NCBI RefSeq assembly: GCF_029335315.1 | Contig: NZ_JARJLT010000006.1 | Span: 1 to 35,438, forward strand | Length of the DNA stretch: 35,438 nucleotides | Source of the DNA: Pseudomonas citronellolis | Lineage (GTDB): Bacteria; Pseudomonadota; Gammaproteobacteria; Pseudomonadales; Pseudomonadaceae | Reading direction: 5' to 3' | Part shown: piece after piece, positions 1-8,782 of the stretch | How the letters are laid out: every line of letters starts with the position of its first letter | Numbering within the stretch: position 1 is the first letter of the stretch | Notes under the pieces: generated by a model | Databases searched by the model: none | The model's input: only the letters and a program-made list of their open reading frames with translations | What the model was told of the DNA's origin: nothing | Made by a program: the position numbers and the translations under genes

Positions 1-60
1 AAACCCGCCCATGATGTAGGGCGTACAACCGTTCGCGGAGGTACGCCGACCGGTTACCGG
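1..60. repeat. Diverged REP-like intergenic palindrome
   Basis: The segment from 17 reads GTAGGGCGTACAACCGTTCG and continues to a GTACGCC arm near 43-49. It matches, on the opposite strand, the cleaner palindrome at 17280-17310 (GTAGGGCGTATAACCGTTCG followed by GGTTATACGCC). Here the second arm has decayed, so the hairpin is weaker. It lies just past the 3' end of thiO, a usual place for such repeats. No gene is seen in this segment, and the window edge cuts off whatever lies upstream. Confidence 0.6.
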
Positions 61-68
61 CGCCAGGA

Positions 69-1178
69 TCAGCTGAGCGGCGTCGCCACCAGGCGCCCTT
101 CAGGCGCATAGGGCAGCGGGTCGATGATCAGCTCGCGCGCGAGCATCAGGTCCGCCAGCAGGCGACAGGACGCCGGCGCCAGCACCAGGCCGTTGCGGTA
201 GTGCCCGGTGTTCAACCACAGCCCCGCCTGGCCCGGCACCGGACCGATGAACGGGATGCCCTCGGGCGACCCCGGCCGCAGCCCCGCCCAGTGGCGCACC
301 GGCGCCAGCCCGGCGAGCCCCGGCAACAGCTCTTCCGCCGAAGCGCGCAGGCTGGCCAGCGCGTCATCGCTGGGGGTCTTGTCGAACCCGGCGTGCTCCA
401 GGGTGCTACCCACCAGGATGTGCCCATCGCGCCGGGGGATGGCGTAGCGCCCCTTGGCCAGCACCATGCTGGAAAGGAAGTCCGCTGCGCACTTGTAGAG
501 AATCATCTGGCCCTTCACCGGCGCCACCGGCAGCGTCAGGCCCAGTAGCCCGAGCAGTTCGCCGCTCCAGGCGCCGGCGGCCAGAACCGTAGCGTCCGCC
601 CGCAGCTCGCCCGCCGCGCAACGCACGCCACGAATGACGCCCTGCTCACGGATGAAACCCGTCACTTCACAGTTTTCGCGCAGCTCGACGTTCGGCAGGC
701 GCACCAGGGCTTCGCGCAGGGCACGCGCCAGGCGCGGATTGCGCACGTTGGCCACCCCGGGCATGTACACCGCGCGCTCGAAGCCCGGCCCCAGCGCCGG
801 CACCGCGTCGCGTACCGCCGAGATATCCACGGGCCGCAGCGGACGCCCGTTGGCGCCGGCCCAGGCCAGGGCCTCGGCCTGGTCGTCCAGGTCCAGCCAG
901 TAGAGGCCGGTGACATGCACCTCGGGGTCGACACCGGTGTCGGTCAAAAGTCGCTCGCCCAGCACCGGATAGAAGTCCTGCGACCAGTGCGCGAGATTCG
1001 CCACCGCGCGGCTGTAGCGCCAGGGATAGAGCGGGGAAACGATGCCGCCGCCGGCCCAGGAGGCCTCACGCCCGGTCTCGCCACGCTCGACCAGGGTCAC
1101 TCGCAACCCCTCGCGGCCCAGCGACCAGGCACTCAGCAGGCCAACGACCCCACCCCCGACAACCAGCACATCCGACAT
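69..1178 (-). CDS. thiO: Glycine oxidase ThiO (FAD-dependent)
   Basis: The 369-residue protein is a DAO-family flavoenzyme. ThiO oxidises glycine to iminoglycine (dehydroglycine), which feeds the thiazole half of thiamine in aerobic bacteria. The N-terminus shows the FAD Rossmann fingerprint VVGGGVVGLLSA (GxGxxG at residues 8-13) followed by a VTLVERG strand end. The C-terminal segment has the GHYRNG motif near residue 330, typical of ThiO, where Tyr and Arg hold the substrate carboxylate. Length fits the family. The ATG at 1176-1178 has a purine-rich GAGGTG a few bases upstream. It is divergent from fimT, with 177 bp between the two starts, and is metabolically unrelated to the pilus genes. 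In P. aeruginosa the same gene flanks fimT. No thiamine riboswitch was recognised upstream. Confidence 0.93.
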   Translation of the reverse strand: MSDVLVVGGGVVGLLSAWSLGREGLRVTLVERGETGREASWAGGGIVSPLYPWRYSRAVANLAHWSQDFYPVLGERLLTDTGVDPEVHVTGLYWLDLDDQAEALAWAGANGRPLRPVDISAVRDAVPALGPGFERAVYMPGVANVRNPRLARALREALVRLPNVELRENCEVTGFIREQGVIRGVRCAAGELRADATVLAAGAWSGELLGLLGLTLPVAPVKGQMILYKCAADFLSSMVLAKGRYAIPRRDGHILVGSTLEHAGFDKTPSDDALASLRASAEELLPGLAGLAPVRHWAGLRPGSPEGIPFIGPVPGQAGLWLNTGHYRNGLVLAPASCRLLADLMLARELIIDPLPYAPEGRLVATPLS

Positions 1179-1355
1179 TGCGCGACACCTCGAAGCAGAC
1201 AGAAACCCGGGCCCAGGCCCGGCGCGCCACTATACCAACCCGACCAGCTGGAAGCGCCCTACAGGTCGGACGGAAGGAACGTTCAACCGCCCAGGCTCCG
1301 CCGCCGCGAACACCGACCAATACTTCCGAACGGAGCACCACTCAAGGAAGAGATC

Positions 1356-1868
1356 ATGACCCGCAGCCGTGGCTTCACCCTGCCCGAAGCGCTCGTCGCG
1401 CTCACCGTCCTGCTGATCGGCCTGAACCTCGCCATCCCGGCCTTCGCCAACCTGATCGCCGCGCAATACGCCAGCAGCGCGCTGCACAGCCTGCGCGCTG
1501 CCCTCAATCACACCCGCGAAACCGCCGCCCTCGGCGGCCGGCCGACCAGCCTCATCGCCCGCGACGGCGACTGGGCCAAGGGCTGGACACTGATCCATGA
1601 CGACAACAACGACGGCCAGCGCCAGCCCGGAGAAACCCTCCTGCGCGAGCACGCCGCCCTGCCCCGCGTACGGATCCAGGCCGACCGCACCTCGCGCGAC
1701 TACATCCACTACCGCCCCGACGGGCACAGCGTGCAACCCAACGGCGCCTTCCATGCCGGTCACCTGGCGATCTGCTCGAACCACGCCACCGGCCACCGCA
1801 TCCTGATCAACCGCAGCGGCCGCATCCGCACCGAGAGCGCCCCGAGCGCCACCCTCTGCCCACCCTGA
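1356..1868 (+). CDS. fimT: Type IV pilus minor pilin FimT (GspH-like)
   Basis: A 170-residue class III prepilin. The leader MTRSRG is followed by FTLPEALVAL, so the peptidase PilD should cut after Gly6 and methylate Phe1; Glu5 of the mature helix is present. The hydrophobic helix is followed by a GspH-like C-terminal domain with DGDWAKGW and DDNNDG segments and two cysteines that could pair. FimT of several species has been linked to DNA binding during natural transformation, and the C-terminal region here is Arg-rich, though binding is inference. I chose the ATG at 1356 because AAGGAAG at 1344-1350 is correctly spaced and the prepilin leader then has normal length; a longer open frame upstream is antisense to thiO. 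It is separated from fimU by 159 bp and is probably expressed apart from the fimU-pilE operon. Confidence 0.92.
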   Translation: MTRSRGFTLPEALVALTVLLIGLNLAIPAFANLIAAQYASSALHSLRAALNHTRETAALGGRPTSLIARDGDWAKGWTLIHDDNNDGQRQPGETLLREHAALPRVRIQADRTSRDYIHYRPDGHSVQPNGAFHAGHLAICSNHATGHRILINRSGRIRTESAPSATLCPP

Positions 1869-1870
1869 CC

Positions 1871-1990
1871 CGCTCACAACCGCTCACAACCGCTCTGCGA
1901 TCAGTGTCACAGATGAGTGACATACACGACCGGATGTCGCGCTATTTGTATCGGCCATCCAACAAAAAGGGACATTTCATACGTATAAAG
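1871..1990 (+). promoter_or_regulatory. fimU-pilE operon control region with inverted repeat
   Basis: The 159-bp gap before fimU holds a tandem 10-bp repeat CGCTCACAAC (1871-1880 and 1881-1890). It also holds a perfect 6-bp inverted repeat, TGTCAC-N6-GTGACA, at 1905-1922. A possible -10 element TATAAA lies at 1984-1989 without a good -35, as expected of an activator-dependent promoter. In P. aeruginosa the fimU operon is activated by AlgR and connected to Vfr; the inverted repeat has the geometry of a CRP/Vfr site (5-6 bp arms, 6-bp spacer) but TGTCA instead of TGTGA. Which factor binds is not decided by the sequence. Confidence 0.45.
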
Positions 1991-2027
1991 GCAGCATTTC
2001 CGATACGAAGACTACGAGGAATGCGCC

Positions 2028-2498
2028 ATGTCGCGCCCCAAGGAAATGGCGGGGTTCACGCTGGTAGAGCTGATGGTGGTGGTGGCGATCATCGCCATCA
2101 TGGCCTCCATCGGCTTCCCCAGCTTTCGCTCCATGCTGCTCGACAACCGGTTGAGCAACACCACCAATACCCTGCTGGGCGCCCTTCAACTGGCGCGTAG
2201 TGAAGCGGTGATGCAGAAGACCAGTATCAGCGCCTGTGCCGCCAATAGCGACCGAAACGCCTGCGCCAACGGCACCGACTGGAGCAATGGCGCGATCATC
2301 AGCCGGGGCACTGCCATCATTCGCGTCATTGCGCCCGTCAGCGGCGATATCACCGTCACCAGTTCCGCCAGCTCGATCACCTATGCCGCCGACGGCACCA
2401 CCACCGCCGCGACCATCACCATCAGCGATGCGCGCCCCGCCAGCCGGCAGATCTCCATCAATGCCATCGGCCAGGCATGCAGTGGGAGCGGCTGCTAA
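2028..2498 (+). CDS. fimU: Type IV pilus minor pilin FimU (GspH-like)
   Basis: A 156-residue prepilin and first gene of the minor-pilin operon. The leader MSRPKEMAG precedes FTLVELMVVVAIIAIMAS, so PilD cleavage after Gly9 leaves Phe1 and Glu5. In P. aeruginosa FimU joins the PilVWX/PilY1 tip complex to the pilus shaft and helps prime assembly in the inner membrane. Four cysteines are visible: ACAANSDRNAC in the middle and a C-terminal pair ending CSGSGC, probably forming disulfides. GAGGA at 2016-2020 fits the ATG at 2028. The stop (TAA 2496-2498) overlaps the pilV start by one base, indicating translational coupling. Confidence 0.94.
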   Translation: MSRPKEMAGFTLVELMVVVAIIAIMASIGFPSFRSMLLDNRLSNTTNTLLGALQLARSEAVMQKTSISACAANSDRNACANGTDWSNGAIISRGTAIIRVIAPVSGDITVTSSASSITYAADGTTTAATITISDARPASRQISINAIGQACSGSGC

Positions 2499-2977
2499 TG
2501 AACAACAAGCGCAACGAAAAAGGCTTCACCCTGATCGAAGTGCTGATAGCCCTGGTCATCCTCGCGGTGGGCCTGTTGGGCATGGCCACCCTGATGACCA
2601 CCAGCCTTCAATCCAACCAGGGCGCCTATCGCCGCAGCCAAGCCAGCCTGATGGTCTACGACCTCGTCGAGCGCATGCGCCTGAACCGCAGCCAGGCGAT
2701 TACGACAGACGACTACACCCTGGCCAGCGATGCCAGCGCGTCCAGCAACCCCAGCTGCGACACGGCGGGCTGCAACCCGCACCAGCAGGCCCAGATGGAT
2801 ATGTTCCAGTGGCGCGCAGCGCTTGCCACAGCACTTCCTGATGCAACCGCGACCGTAACCAGGGCGAGCAACAATAAATACACCCTGACCATCAGTTGGA
2901 CGGAAGTCGGTTCGGCGCTGAAGGATTCCTCCGCCAAGACCGTCACACCGTCGTTCAGCATGAGGATCGATCTGTGA
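2498..2977 (+). CDS. pilV: Type IV pilus minor pilin PilV (GspI-like)
   Basis: A 159-residue minor prepilin. MNNKRNEKG precedes FTLIEVLIALVILAVGLLG, with the cleavage Gly, Phe1 and Glu5 all present. The mature protein has the family's VERMRLNRSQA segment and a C-terminal SMRIDL strand. With PilW and PilX it forms the core of the pilus-tip priming complex that recruits PilY1. The open frame extends upstream inside fimU, but the ATG at 2498 gives a normal prepilin leader, has GGGAGCG at 2484-2490 as ribosome-binding site, and produces the TAATG junction with fimU. The stop TGA lies inside the GTGA that starts pilW. Confidence 0.93.
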   Translation: MNNKRNEKGFTLIEVLIALVILAVGLLGMATLMTTSLQSNQGAYRRSQASLMVYDLVERMRLNRSQAITTDDYTLASDASASSNPSCDTAGCNPHQQAQMDMFQWRAALATALPDATATVTRASNNKYTLTISWTEVGSALKDSSAKTVTPSFSMRIDL

Positions 2978-3621
2978 GAAAACAGCAGGGTCTTTCGCTC
3001 ATCGAGCTGATGGTGGCAATCCTCATCAGCTCCATTCTCATGCTTGGCGTACTGCAACTGTTCAGCAATACCAACGCCACGGACAAGACCAATACCGCCC
3101 TCGCGCGCATCCAGGAAAGCGGGCGAGTGGCCCTGGAAGTCATCGGCGCCGATGCGCGCCGCGCCGGGTACCAGGGCTGCAGTTCGTCAGCCAACAGCCT
3201 GACCGTCGCCAACTTGACATTTCCTGCGGCTGCTCTGTCCACCGCAAGCAAGAGCGTCACTTTCCGCTATGCCACGACAGCCAACACCGGCACCACTTTT
3301 TCCGGCAACAAGAACTGCGACGACGCGACGCTCTACCTGACCACCGTTGCGTACAGCACCTGCACCAGCAGCGGCGTTTCGCGCATCTGCAAAGCCCTGA
3401 ATGGCGGCAACGCCAGTCCCATTCTCAGCAATGCGAGCATCACCTCCGTAGCGTTCGGAGTGCCCAACGCGGGCCTGGTGAGCTGGGTCGACAGCGCCTC
3501 GATCAGTCAGACACAACTCAACGCCGCGCAAGCTGTACGCGTCACGCTCAGCATCAGCGATGCCCGCAACGAGATCACTCGCTCGTTCACCGGCACCTAT
3601 GACCTCAGGAACCGCCTCTGA
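2974..3621 (+). CDS. pilW: Type IV pilus minor pilin PilW (GspJ-like)
   Basis: A 215-residue protein starting with GTG at 2974, in a GTGA overlap with the pilV stop. The short leader MRKQQG precedes LSLIELMVAILISSILMLG: Glu5 is kept but mature residue 1 is Leu rather than Phe. The following helix has the PilW-type stretch DKTNTALARIQESGRVALEVIGADARRAGYQGC (split here as DKTNTALARIQESGRVAL then EVIGADARRAGYQGC), characteristic of the GspJ/PilW family. The protein is shorter than I recall for PAO1 PilW (about 270 residues), so its variable C-terminal domain is reduced. It should act in the tip complex with PilV, PilX and PilY1. AGGA at 2963-2966 serves as ribosome-binding site. An in-frame ATG further upstream at 2896 would lack a prepilin leader. 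Confidence 0.9.
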   Translation: MRKQQGLSLIELMVAILISSILMLGVLQLFSNTNATDKTNTALARIQESGRVALEVIGADARRAGYQGCSSSANSLTVANLTFPAAALSTASKSVTFRYATTANTGTTFSGNKNCDDATLYLTTVAYSTCTSSGVSRICKALNGGNASPILSNASITSVAFGVPNAGLVSWVDSASISQTQLNAAQAVRVTLSISDARNEITRSFTGTYDLRNRL

Positions 3622-4079
3622 TGAACATTCGCACCACGCAAAACGGCGTGGCCTTGCTGATCTGTCTGGTACTGCTGTTGCTGCTGACGGTGGTCGCCAT
3701 CACCGCAGCTACGCAGTCCTCCCTGCAAGAGCGCATGGCCGCCAACAGCCAGCAGCAGAACGTTGCCTTCCAGGCTGCAGAAAGCGGCATCCAGGGCTGG
3801 ATTGCCAAGTACCAGACCAACCCGCAGATCGCCCCTCTCAGTACAGGCGAAGTGAAGCTGAAGGATACGGTGCCCTACACGGCCAGCGCCGCCCAGCCCA
3901 CCGGCTGCTATGGCGTGGTGGCGTCCTATTCGTTGAACGCCGCGGAAGGCAGCAACAGCTTCCAGTACGCCTGTTTCGACATCCAGAGCACCGGCAAGTC
4001 CTGCGCCGACAGCAGTTGCAAGGACACTGACAACCCCGCCCGCGCCAAACACACGCAAGGCCACCTGGTTCGCTACTAA
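3621..4079 (+). CDS. pilX: Type IV pilus minor pilin PilX (GspK-like)
   Basis: A 152-residue minor pilin. MNIRTTQNG precedes VALLICLVLLLLLTVVAI; there is no Glu at mature position 5 (it is Ile), as expected for the tip subunit of the GspK/PilX class that caps the filament. The helix continues with SSLQERMAANSQQQNVAFQA and AESGI, the hallmark of the PilX N-terminal family. Four cysteines in the C-terminal half may form two disulfides. Start ATG overlaps the pilW stop by one base (TGATG). PilX is the usual direct partner of PilY1, encoded 17 bp downstream. Confidence 0.92.
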   Translation: MNIRTTQNGVALLICLVLLLLLTVVAITAATQSSLQERMAANSQQQNVAFQAAESGIQGWIAKYQTNPQIAPLSTGEVKLKDTVPYTASAAQPTGCYGVVASYSLNAAEGSNSFQYACFDIQSTGKSCADSSCKDTDNPARAKHTQGHLVRY

Positions 4080-4096
4080 GCGCAAGGATAAACAAC

Positions 4097-7000
4097 ATGA
4101 AAACGCCTAGCGCCCTACGCTGCGCACTCGTTTCAGCGCTCACCACCGCCTTGTTCATGCACGGGGGCCTGTCCTACGCCGACGATACGGAGATTTTCTT
4201 CGGCGGCTCCAGCATCGATGCCGGCATCCTGCCCAACGTGTTGTTCATCCTCGACGACTCAGGGTCGATGAACGACAACTCGCCAACCCGGATGACCCAG
4301 CTGAAGAGCGCCTTCGACACCATCATCAGCAGTGCCGGTAACATCAATGTTGGGGTGATGGCGCTCAACAGTACGACCGGAGGCAGCCGCCTGCTGTCGC
4401 CGATTCGCCCGATCAACGAGTCGATCAACGTCAAGCTGTCGTCCCCGGTGATCGTCGACAGTGGTGACGACGCCAGCTATACGAGCGACGGAACCACGAA
4501 CATCAGCGATCCCACGCTGGTGATGGGCTACACCGGAAACAACGCACTGTCGCTGACCCGCTCCCTCGGCACGGCGTCCACCTACTCGGCAGAATATTCC
4601 TCCTACTACGTCGTCAAGAGCGGCTCCACTGACTACTTCTGCTCATCGAAGATTTCCACCGGGGGCACCGTCTGCCCTAGCGGCCTCAAGGCGACCATCA
4701 ACTCCACCACTGGCACCGGTGGTAACGATGGAGCCCTGATATTCCGCAACCTGAACATCCCATATGACGCCACCATCACTTCGGCGAAACTGGTGATCAC
4801 TCGGGCTACCACCGGAACCGTCAGACCGTTCGCTGTAAAATTGGAAAACTCCAAGACCGCCGCGGCGTTCAATAACGACACCAGCATCGGCAGTGACAAG
4901 GACTACTCCAATACCAACCTGAACATCACTTCGGTCACTCCAACCCTGACCGGCGAAGAGCTTTCGATCGACCTCACCACTCAGATCAAGAACCTTAGAA
5001 GCGTCGCCCCCGCCGCCAACCCAATTGGCGATATTTCAATGCGCATTCGCGGCGCCGGATCGAACAACTACAACTGGTACCTGGGCGATGGCACCACCAC
5101 CTCCCCGGAAAACTCCCCGCGCCTGGAAGTGGTCTGGTCCGGCGGCAACAGTCTCAACCGCACCACTGGCCTGCGCTTCCAGAACGTCGCCATTCCCAAA
5201 GGTGCGACCATCACTTCCGCGCGAATCGACTTCGTTCCGGCAGCGTCCGACGACCGCCCGGTGACCTTCACGGTCTCGGCGCAGAACATCGGCGACGCCC
5301 CGATTTTCACCACCAGCGCATCCAACTTCACCGGCCGCAGCAAGGTCGCCAACACTACGACCTGGACGCCCGTGGAATGGCGCACCACCAACCCCCAGGT
5401 CTACGTCGAAGGCCCGACCGTCACGGCCCTGGTGCAGAGCGTGATCAATAGCGCCAGCGACTGGTGCGGCAACAACTCCATGGCGTTCTTCATCACCCCC
5501 ACCTCGGGCAGCGGCAACCGCACGGCCTTCAGCGTCGATTCGGCCAAAGGCCTGCAGCCGGTACTGAACGTGAAATACGAAGGGGGCGACGGTGGCTGCC
5601 TGGACCCCATCCTGAACATTTCCCTGGTGGATGCGAAGGATGACGGCTATCAGCAGAGTACATCCTCCTCCGGACGAACGCCCAACCTGACATCGACCAC
5701 CATGTCATTCAGCAATGGTTACCTGGCAAACCGCTACCAGAAGGTCCCGGTCAAGAAGGGGGCTACCGTCAAGGAAGCCCAGATCATCGTCACCCCGGAC
5801 AATACCAGCGCCGGCACGGCCACCATCTCGCTGGAGGACACCGACAACCCCGCCGAGTTGACCACAGGTAGAAACAACCTGAGCAACAGGTTCCCCGGCG
5901 TCGGCAGCGCGACCTGCACCTTCACCCCTACCACGGCGGGCACGCCCGTCAGTTGCGCGGCGACGGCGCTCAAGACCATGCTGCAGAACCAGTTCGCCCG
6001 CACGGGCTGGGCCGACGGCAACTCGCTGACCCTGCTGATGAAACCCACCAGCGGCAGTCTCAGCCTTCGGACCCGCGACTACGGTGCCGGCAGCAGCGCC
6101 GTTCTGCGTGTCAAGCTGGCATCCGGCGGCCTGGGCGAGAACAGCTACACCATCCGCGACTACACCAACGGCATCGTCCAGGCCCTCTCGGCAGGCGGCA
6201 ACACGCCGCTGGTGCCTGCGCTGAACGATGCGGCGGGTTACTACAACCAGAAGCCGGGCAAACACACCGGCAGCGCAACCAGCCCCATCACCAGCTCCTG
6301 CCAGGCGAACTATCTGGTGCTCCTGACCGACGGCGAGGCCAACACCGGCTCCACCTCTCAGCAGAACGCAGCGCAAAGCGGGATCGACTCGCTCATCGGC
6401 AGCGGCTCGTGCAGCGGCGACTCCAAATACACGTCGGAGAAATGCGGCCGCAGTGTGGTGAAATGGCTCGCCACCTCGGACCAGGCCGACTACGACGGCC
6501 TGAATACGGTCAAGACCTATACGATCGGCTTCAACACCAGCGACAACGCCCAGGCAACCACGTTCCTGACCGACCTGGCCAGCCTGGGTACCGGCAAGTA
6601 CTACGCGGCCAAAGATGCTGCCGACCTGACCGATGCCTTCGATGACATCATCCAGACGGCGCTGGCGACCAACACCACCTTCGTCAACACCAGCGCCCCG
6701 GTGAACACCTTCAACCGCGCCGACAACCGCGACGAGCTGTATTTCGCCCTGTTCCGCCCGGCGGAAACCGATCGCTGGGTCGGCAACCTGAAGCGTTATC
6801 GCCTGGACACCCAGGGCAGCGTCGCGACCATCGTCGACGCCGACAACGCCGCCGCCATCGACAAGAACACCGGCTTCTTCAAGAGCAGCGCCCGCAGCAT
6901 CTGGAGTACCAACCAGGACGGCGCCGACGTAGCGAAGGGTGGGGCCGCGTTCAAGCTGCCGGCGCCAGACACCCGCAGCCTCTACACCTTCCTGAGCGAT

Positions 7001-8767
7001 TCTCCGGGAGGCGTCGCCACGGCGCTGGAAGCCCTGGCTTCGAGCAATGCCAATGTAACCGGAGCCAAACTTGGCGATGCCAGCATGACCACCGTGGAGC
7101 GCGCCGCCCTGCTCAAGTACATCCGCGGCACGGATACCGACCCCAGCGGTAATGACACAGTGCGTCAGGCGATGGGCGACCCCATCCACTCCTCTCCGCG
7201 CCTGGTCACCTACGGCTGCAACACCTACACCAGCGGCACATGCACCTCGGCCGATATCAGCGCGATCATGGGTACCAACGAAGGCTTTCTGCATGCTTTC
7301 AGCACCCGGACCGGCGTGGAGCAGTTCGGCTTCATGCCAGAGGCCTTGCTGCCAAATATCAAACCACTGCGTAACAACGCCAAGTCCACCTCGGTCAAAC
7401 CCCGCCTGTATGGTATGGACAACTCGGTTACCGTCTGGGCCAACGACGCCAACAACAACGGCGTGATCTACGGCGACCCGACCACCGGCGCCACCACCGG
7501 CCTGAACTCCGGGGAGTTCGTCTACGCCTACGCGACCATGGGCCGCGGCGGCAACAACATCTACGCCCTGGATATCACCGATCGCAGTGCGCCCAAGATG
7601 CTCTGGCAAATCATCGGTGGCACCACGCCCGGCTTCGAGAAGCTCGCGCAAACCTGGTCGACACCGGTCAAGACCAAGATCAAGGTCGGCACCACCATAC
7701 GCGACGTGCTGATCTTCGGCGGCGGCTACAACAAGGCCCAGGACAACCAGAACACGTCCACCAGCACCTACGTGGAAGACAGCATCGGCAATGCCATCTA
7801 CATCGTCGACGCCAAGACCGGGGCGAAGATCTGGTCGGTGAGCAACGCCAACCCGACCACCGGGCCGGCGATCTACGACCTGACGCTGGCGAAAATGAAG
7901 TACAGCATTCCCAGCCCGGTGCGCGTCATCGATATCCAGCAGCAAAGCGGCGCGCTGGTGACCGACCCCGATCGCCTTGCCGACCAGTTCTTCGTTGGCG
8001 ACATGGGCGGCCAGGTCTGGCGCTTCTACATCAACAACGGCAGCAGTGGCAGTTCGCTGGTTTCGGCCGGGGGCTCCGGCGGCGTGTTTGCCAGCGTCGG
8101 CGGAACGGCGCCGGAATCGGCACGCCGCTTCTACCATGAACCGGATGTCGCCCTGCAGAACGTGAACGGCAATCGCTCGCTCTCGGTGAATATCGGCAGC
8201 GGCTACCAGGGCCACCCGCTGAACGAATACATCCAGGATCGCTTCTACTCATTGCGCACGGATGTCCTGTTCAAGACCACGGGAGAAACCACCCTGACGG
8301 AGGGCAACCTGTACGACGCCACGCAGAACCTGATCCAGGCCGGCAGCGACGCCCAGAAAGCCACCGCCGGCACGGCCTTCCAGCAGACGCAGGGGGGCTG
8401 GTTCATCACGCTGAACAACTCGGGCGAGAAAGTCCTTTCCCGAGCCCTCACGGCCAACGGCGCCGTGTTCTTCAACACCTATGAACCGAGCACCAGTACG
8501 ACGACCTGCAGCGCAGTGATCGGGAAGAACCGTTCATACGCGGTCAAGCTATACGACGCGACCCCCGCCCTGGTCGATGCCAGCGCCAACCCGACGGCCA
8601 GCGACCGGGCGCAGATGAGCAATAGCGGCGGTATATCCGGCGACCCCCAGTTGTTCTGCACCGGCAACAGCTGCTGGGTACTGCCCGATCCGTCGATTCC
8701 GCCGGTCGAGTCGAAAACGCCGCCGCTGGGGAAACTCTACTGGATGGATAGCCAGAACCTTAACTGA
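4097..8767 (+). CDS. pilY1: Type IV pilus tip adhesin PilY1, giant variant
   Basis: A 1556-residue secreted tip protein. The signal peptide ends near YA at residues 27-28. A von Willebrand A (vWA) domain opens with the metal-site motif DDSGSM (Asp53, Ser55, Ser57), but its remaining metal-site residues come only at Thr703 (GGNTPLVPAL) and Asp745 (LLTDGEAN). Between them lie three homologous modules, about 212-350, 358-497 and 536-677, each opening with a pattern like NVxIPKGATITSA and closing on a PxLxVKY-type strand. The C-terminal half is the PilC/PilY1 beta-propeller, including GTNEGFLHAF and a DANNNGVIYGD loop at 1117-1127 that could be the calcium site controlling retraction. No RGD motif was found. 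P. aeruginosa PilY1 is about 1160 residues, so the insertion accounts for the excess. AAGGA at 4084-4088 fits the ATG. Roles in family members: adhesion, surface sensing, retraction control. Confidence 0.93.
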   Translation: MKTPSALRCALVSALTTALFMHGGLSYADDTEIFFGGSSIDAGILPNVLFILDDSGSMNDNSPTRMTQLKSAFDTIISSAGNINVGVMALNSTTGGSRLLSPIRPINESINVKLSSPVIVDSGDDASYTSDGTTNISDPTLVMGYTGNNALSLTRSLGTASTYSAEYSSYYVVKSGSTDYFCSSKISTGGTVCPSGLKATINSTTGTGGNDGALIFRNLNIPYDATITSAKLVITRATTGTVRPFAVKLENSKTAAAFNNDTSIGSDKDYSNTNLNITSVTPTLTGEELSIDLTTQIKNLRSVAPAANPIGDISMRIRGAGSNNYNWYLGDGTTTSPENSPRLEVVWSGGNSLNRTTGLRFQNVAIPKGATITSARIDFVPAASDDRPVTFTVSAQNIGDAPIFTTSASNFTGRSKVANTTTWTPVEWRTTNPQVYVEGPTVTALVQSVINSASDWCGNNSMAFFITPTSGSGNRTAFSVDSAKGLQPVLNVKYEGGDGGCLDPILNISLVDAKDDGYQQSTSSSGRTPNLTSTTMSFSNGYLANRYQKVPVKKGATVKEAQIIVTPDNTSAGTATISLEDTDNPAELTTGRNNLSNRFPGVGSATCTFTPTTAGTPVSCAATALKTMLQNQFARTGWADGNSLTLLMKPTSGSLSLRTRDYGAGSSAVLRVKLASGGLGENSYTIRDYTNGIVQALSAGGNTPLVPALNDAAGYYNQKPGKHTGSATSPITSSCQANYLVLLTDGEANTGSTSQQNAAQSGIDSLIGSGSCSGDSKYTSEKCGRSVVKWLATSDQADYDGLNTVKTYTIGFNTSDNAQATTFLTDLASLGTGKYYAAKDAADLTDAFDDIIQTALATNTTFVNTSAPVNTFNRADNRDELYFALFRPAETDRWVGNLKRYRLDTQGSVATIVDADNAAAIDKNTGFFKSSARSIWSTNQDGADVAKGGAAFKLPAPDTRSLYTFLSDSPGGVATALEALASSNANVTGAKLGDASMTTVERAALLKYIRGTDTDPSGNDTVRQAMGDPIHSSPRLVTYGCNTYTSGTCTSADISAIMGTNEGFLHAFSTRTGVEQFGFMPEALLPNIKPLRNNAKSTSVKPRLYGMDNSVTVWANDANNNGVIYGDPTTGATTGLNSGEFVYAYATMGRGGNNIYALDITDRSAPKMLWQIIGGTTPGFEKLAQTWSTPVKTKIKVGTTIRDVLIFGGGYNKAQDNQNTSTSTYVEDSIGNAIYIVDAKTGAKIWSVSNANPTTGPAIYDLTLAKMKYSIPSPVRVIDIQQQSGALVTDPDRLADQFFVGDMGGQVWRFYINNGSSGSSLVSAGGSGGVFASVGGTAPESARRFYHEPDVALQNVNGNRSLSVNIGSGYQGHPLNEYIQDRFYSLRTDVLFKTTGETTLTEGNLYDATQNLIQAGSDAQKATAGTAFQQTQGGWFITLNNSGEKVLSRALTANGAVFFNTYEPSTSTTTCSAVIGKNRSYAVKLYDATPALVDASANPTASDRAQMSNSGGISGDPQLFCTGNSCWVLPDPSIPPVESKTPPLGKLYWMDSQNLN

Positions 8768-8782
8768 AGGACGTCACCAAAC

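Noticed and set aside
1871-1900. Tandem CGCTCACAAC repeat as a CRISPR or iteron array
   Set aside because: Only two and a half copies of 10 bp; too short for either.
5705-8215. 836-residue open frame on the minus strand
   Set aside because: Lies wholly antisense to pilY1, which has clear domains; its composition is that of a high-GC shadow frame without a ribosome-binding site.
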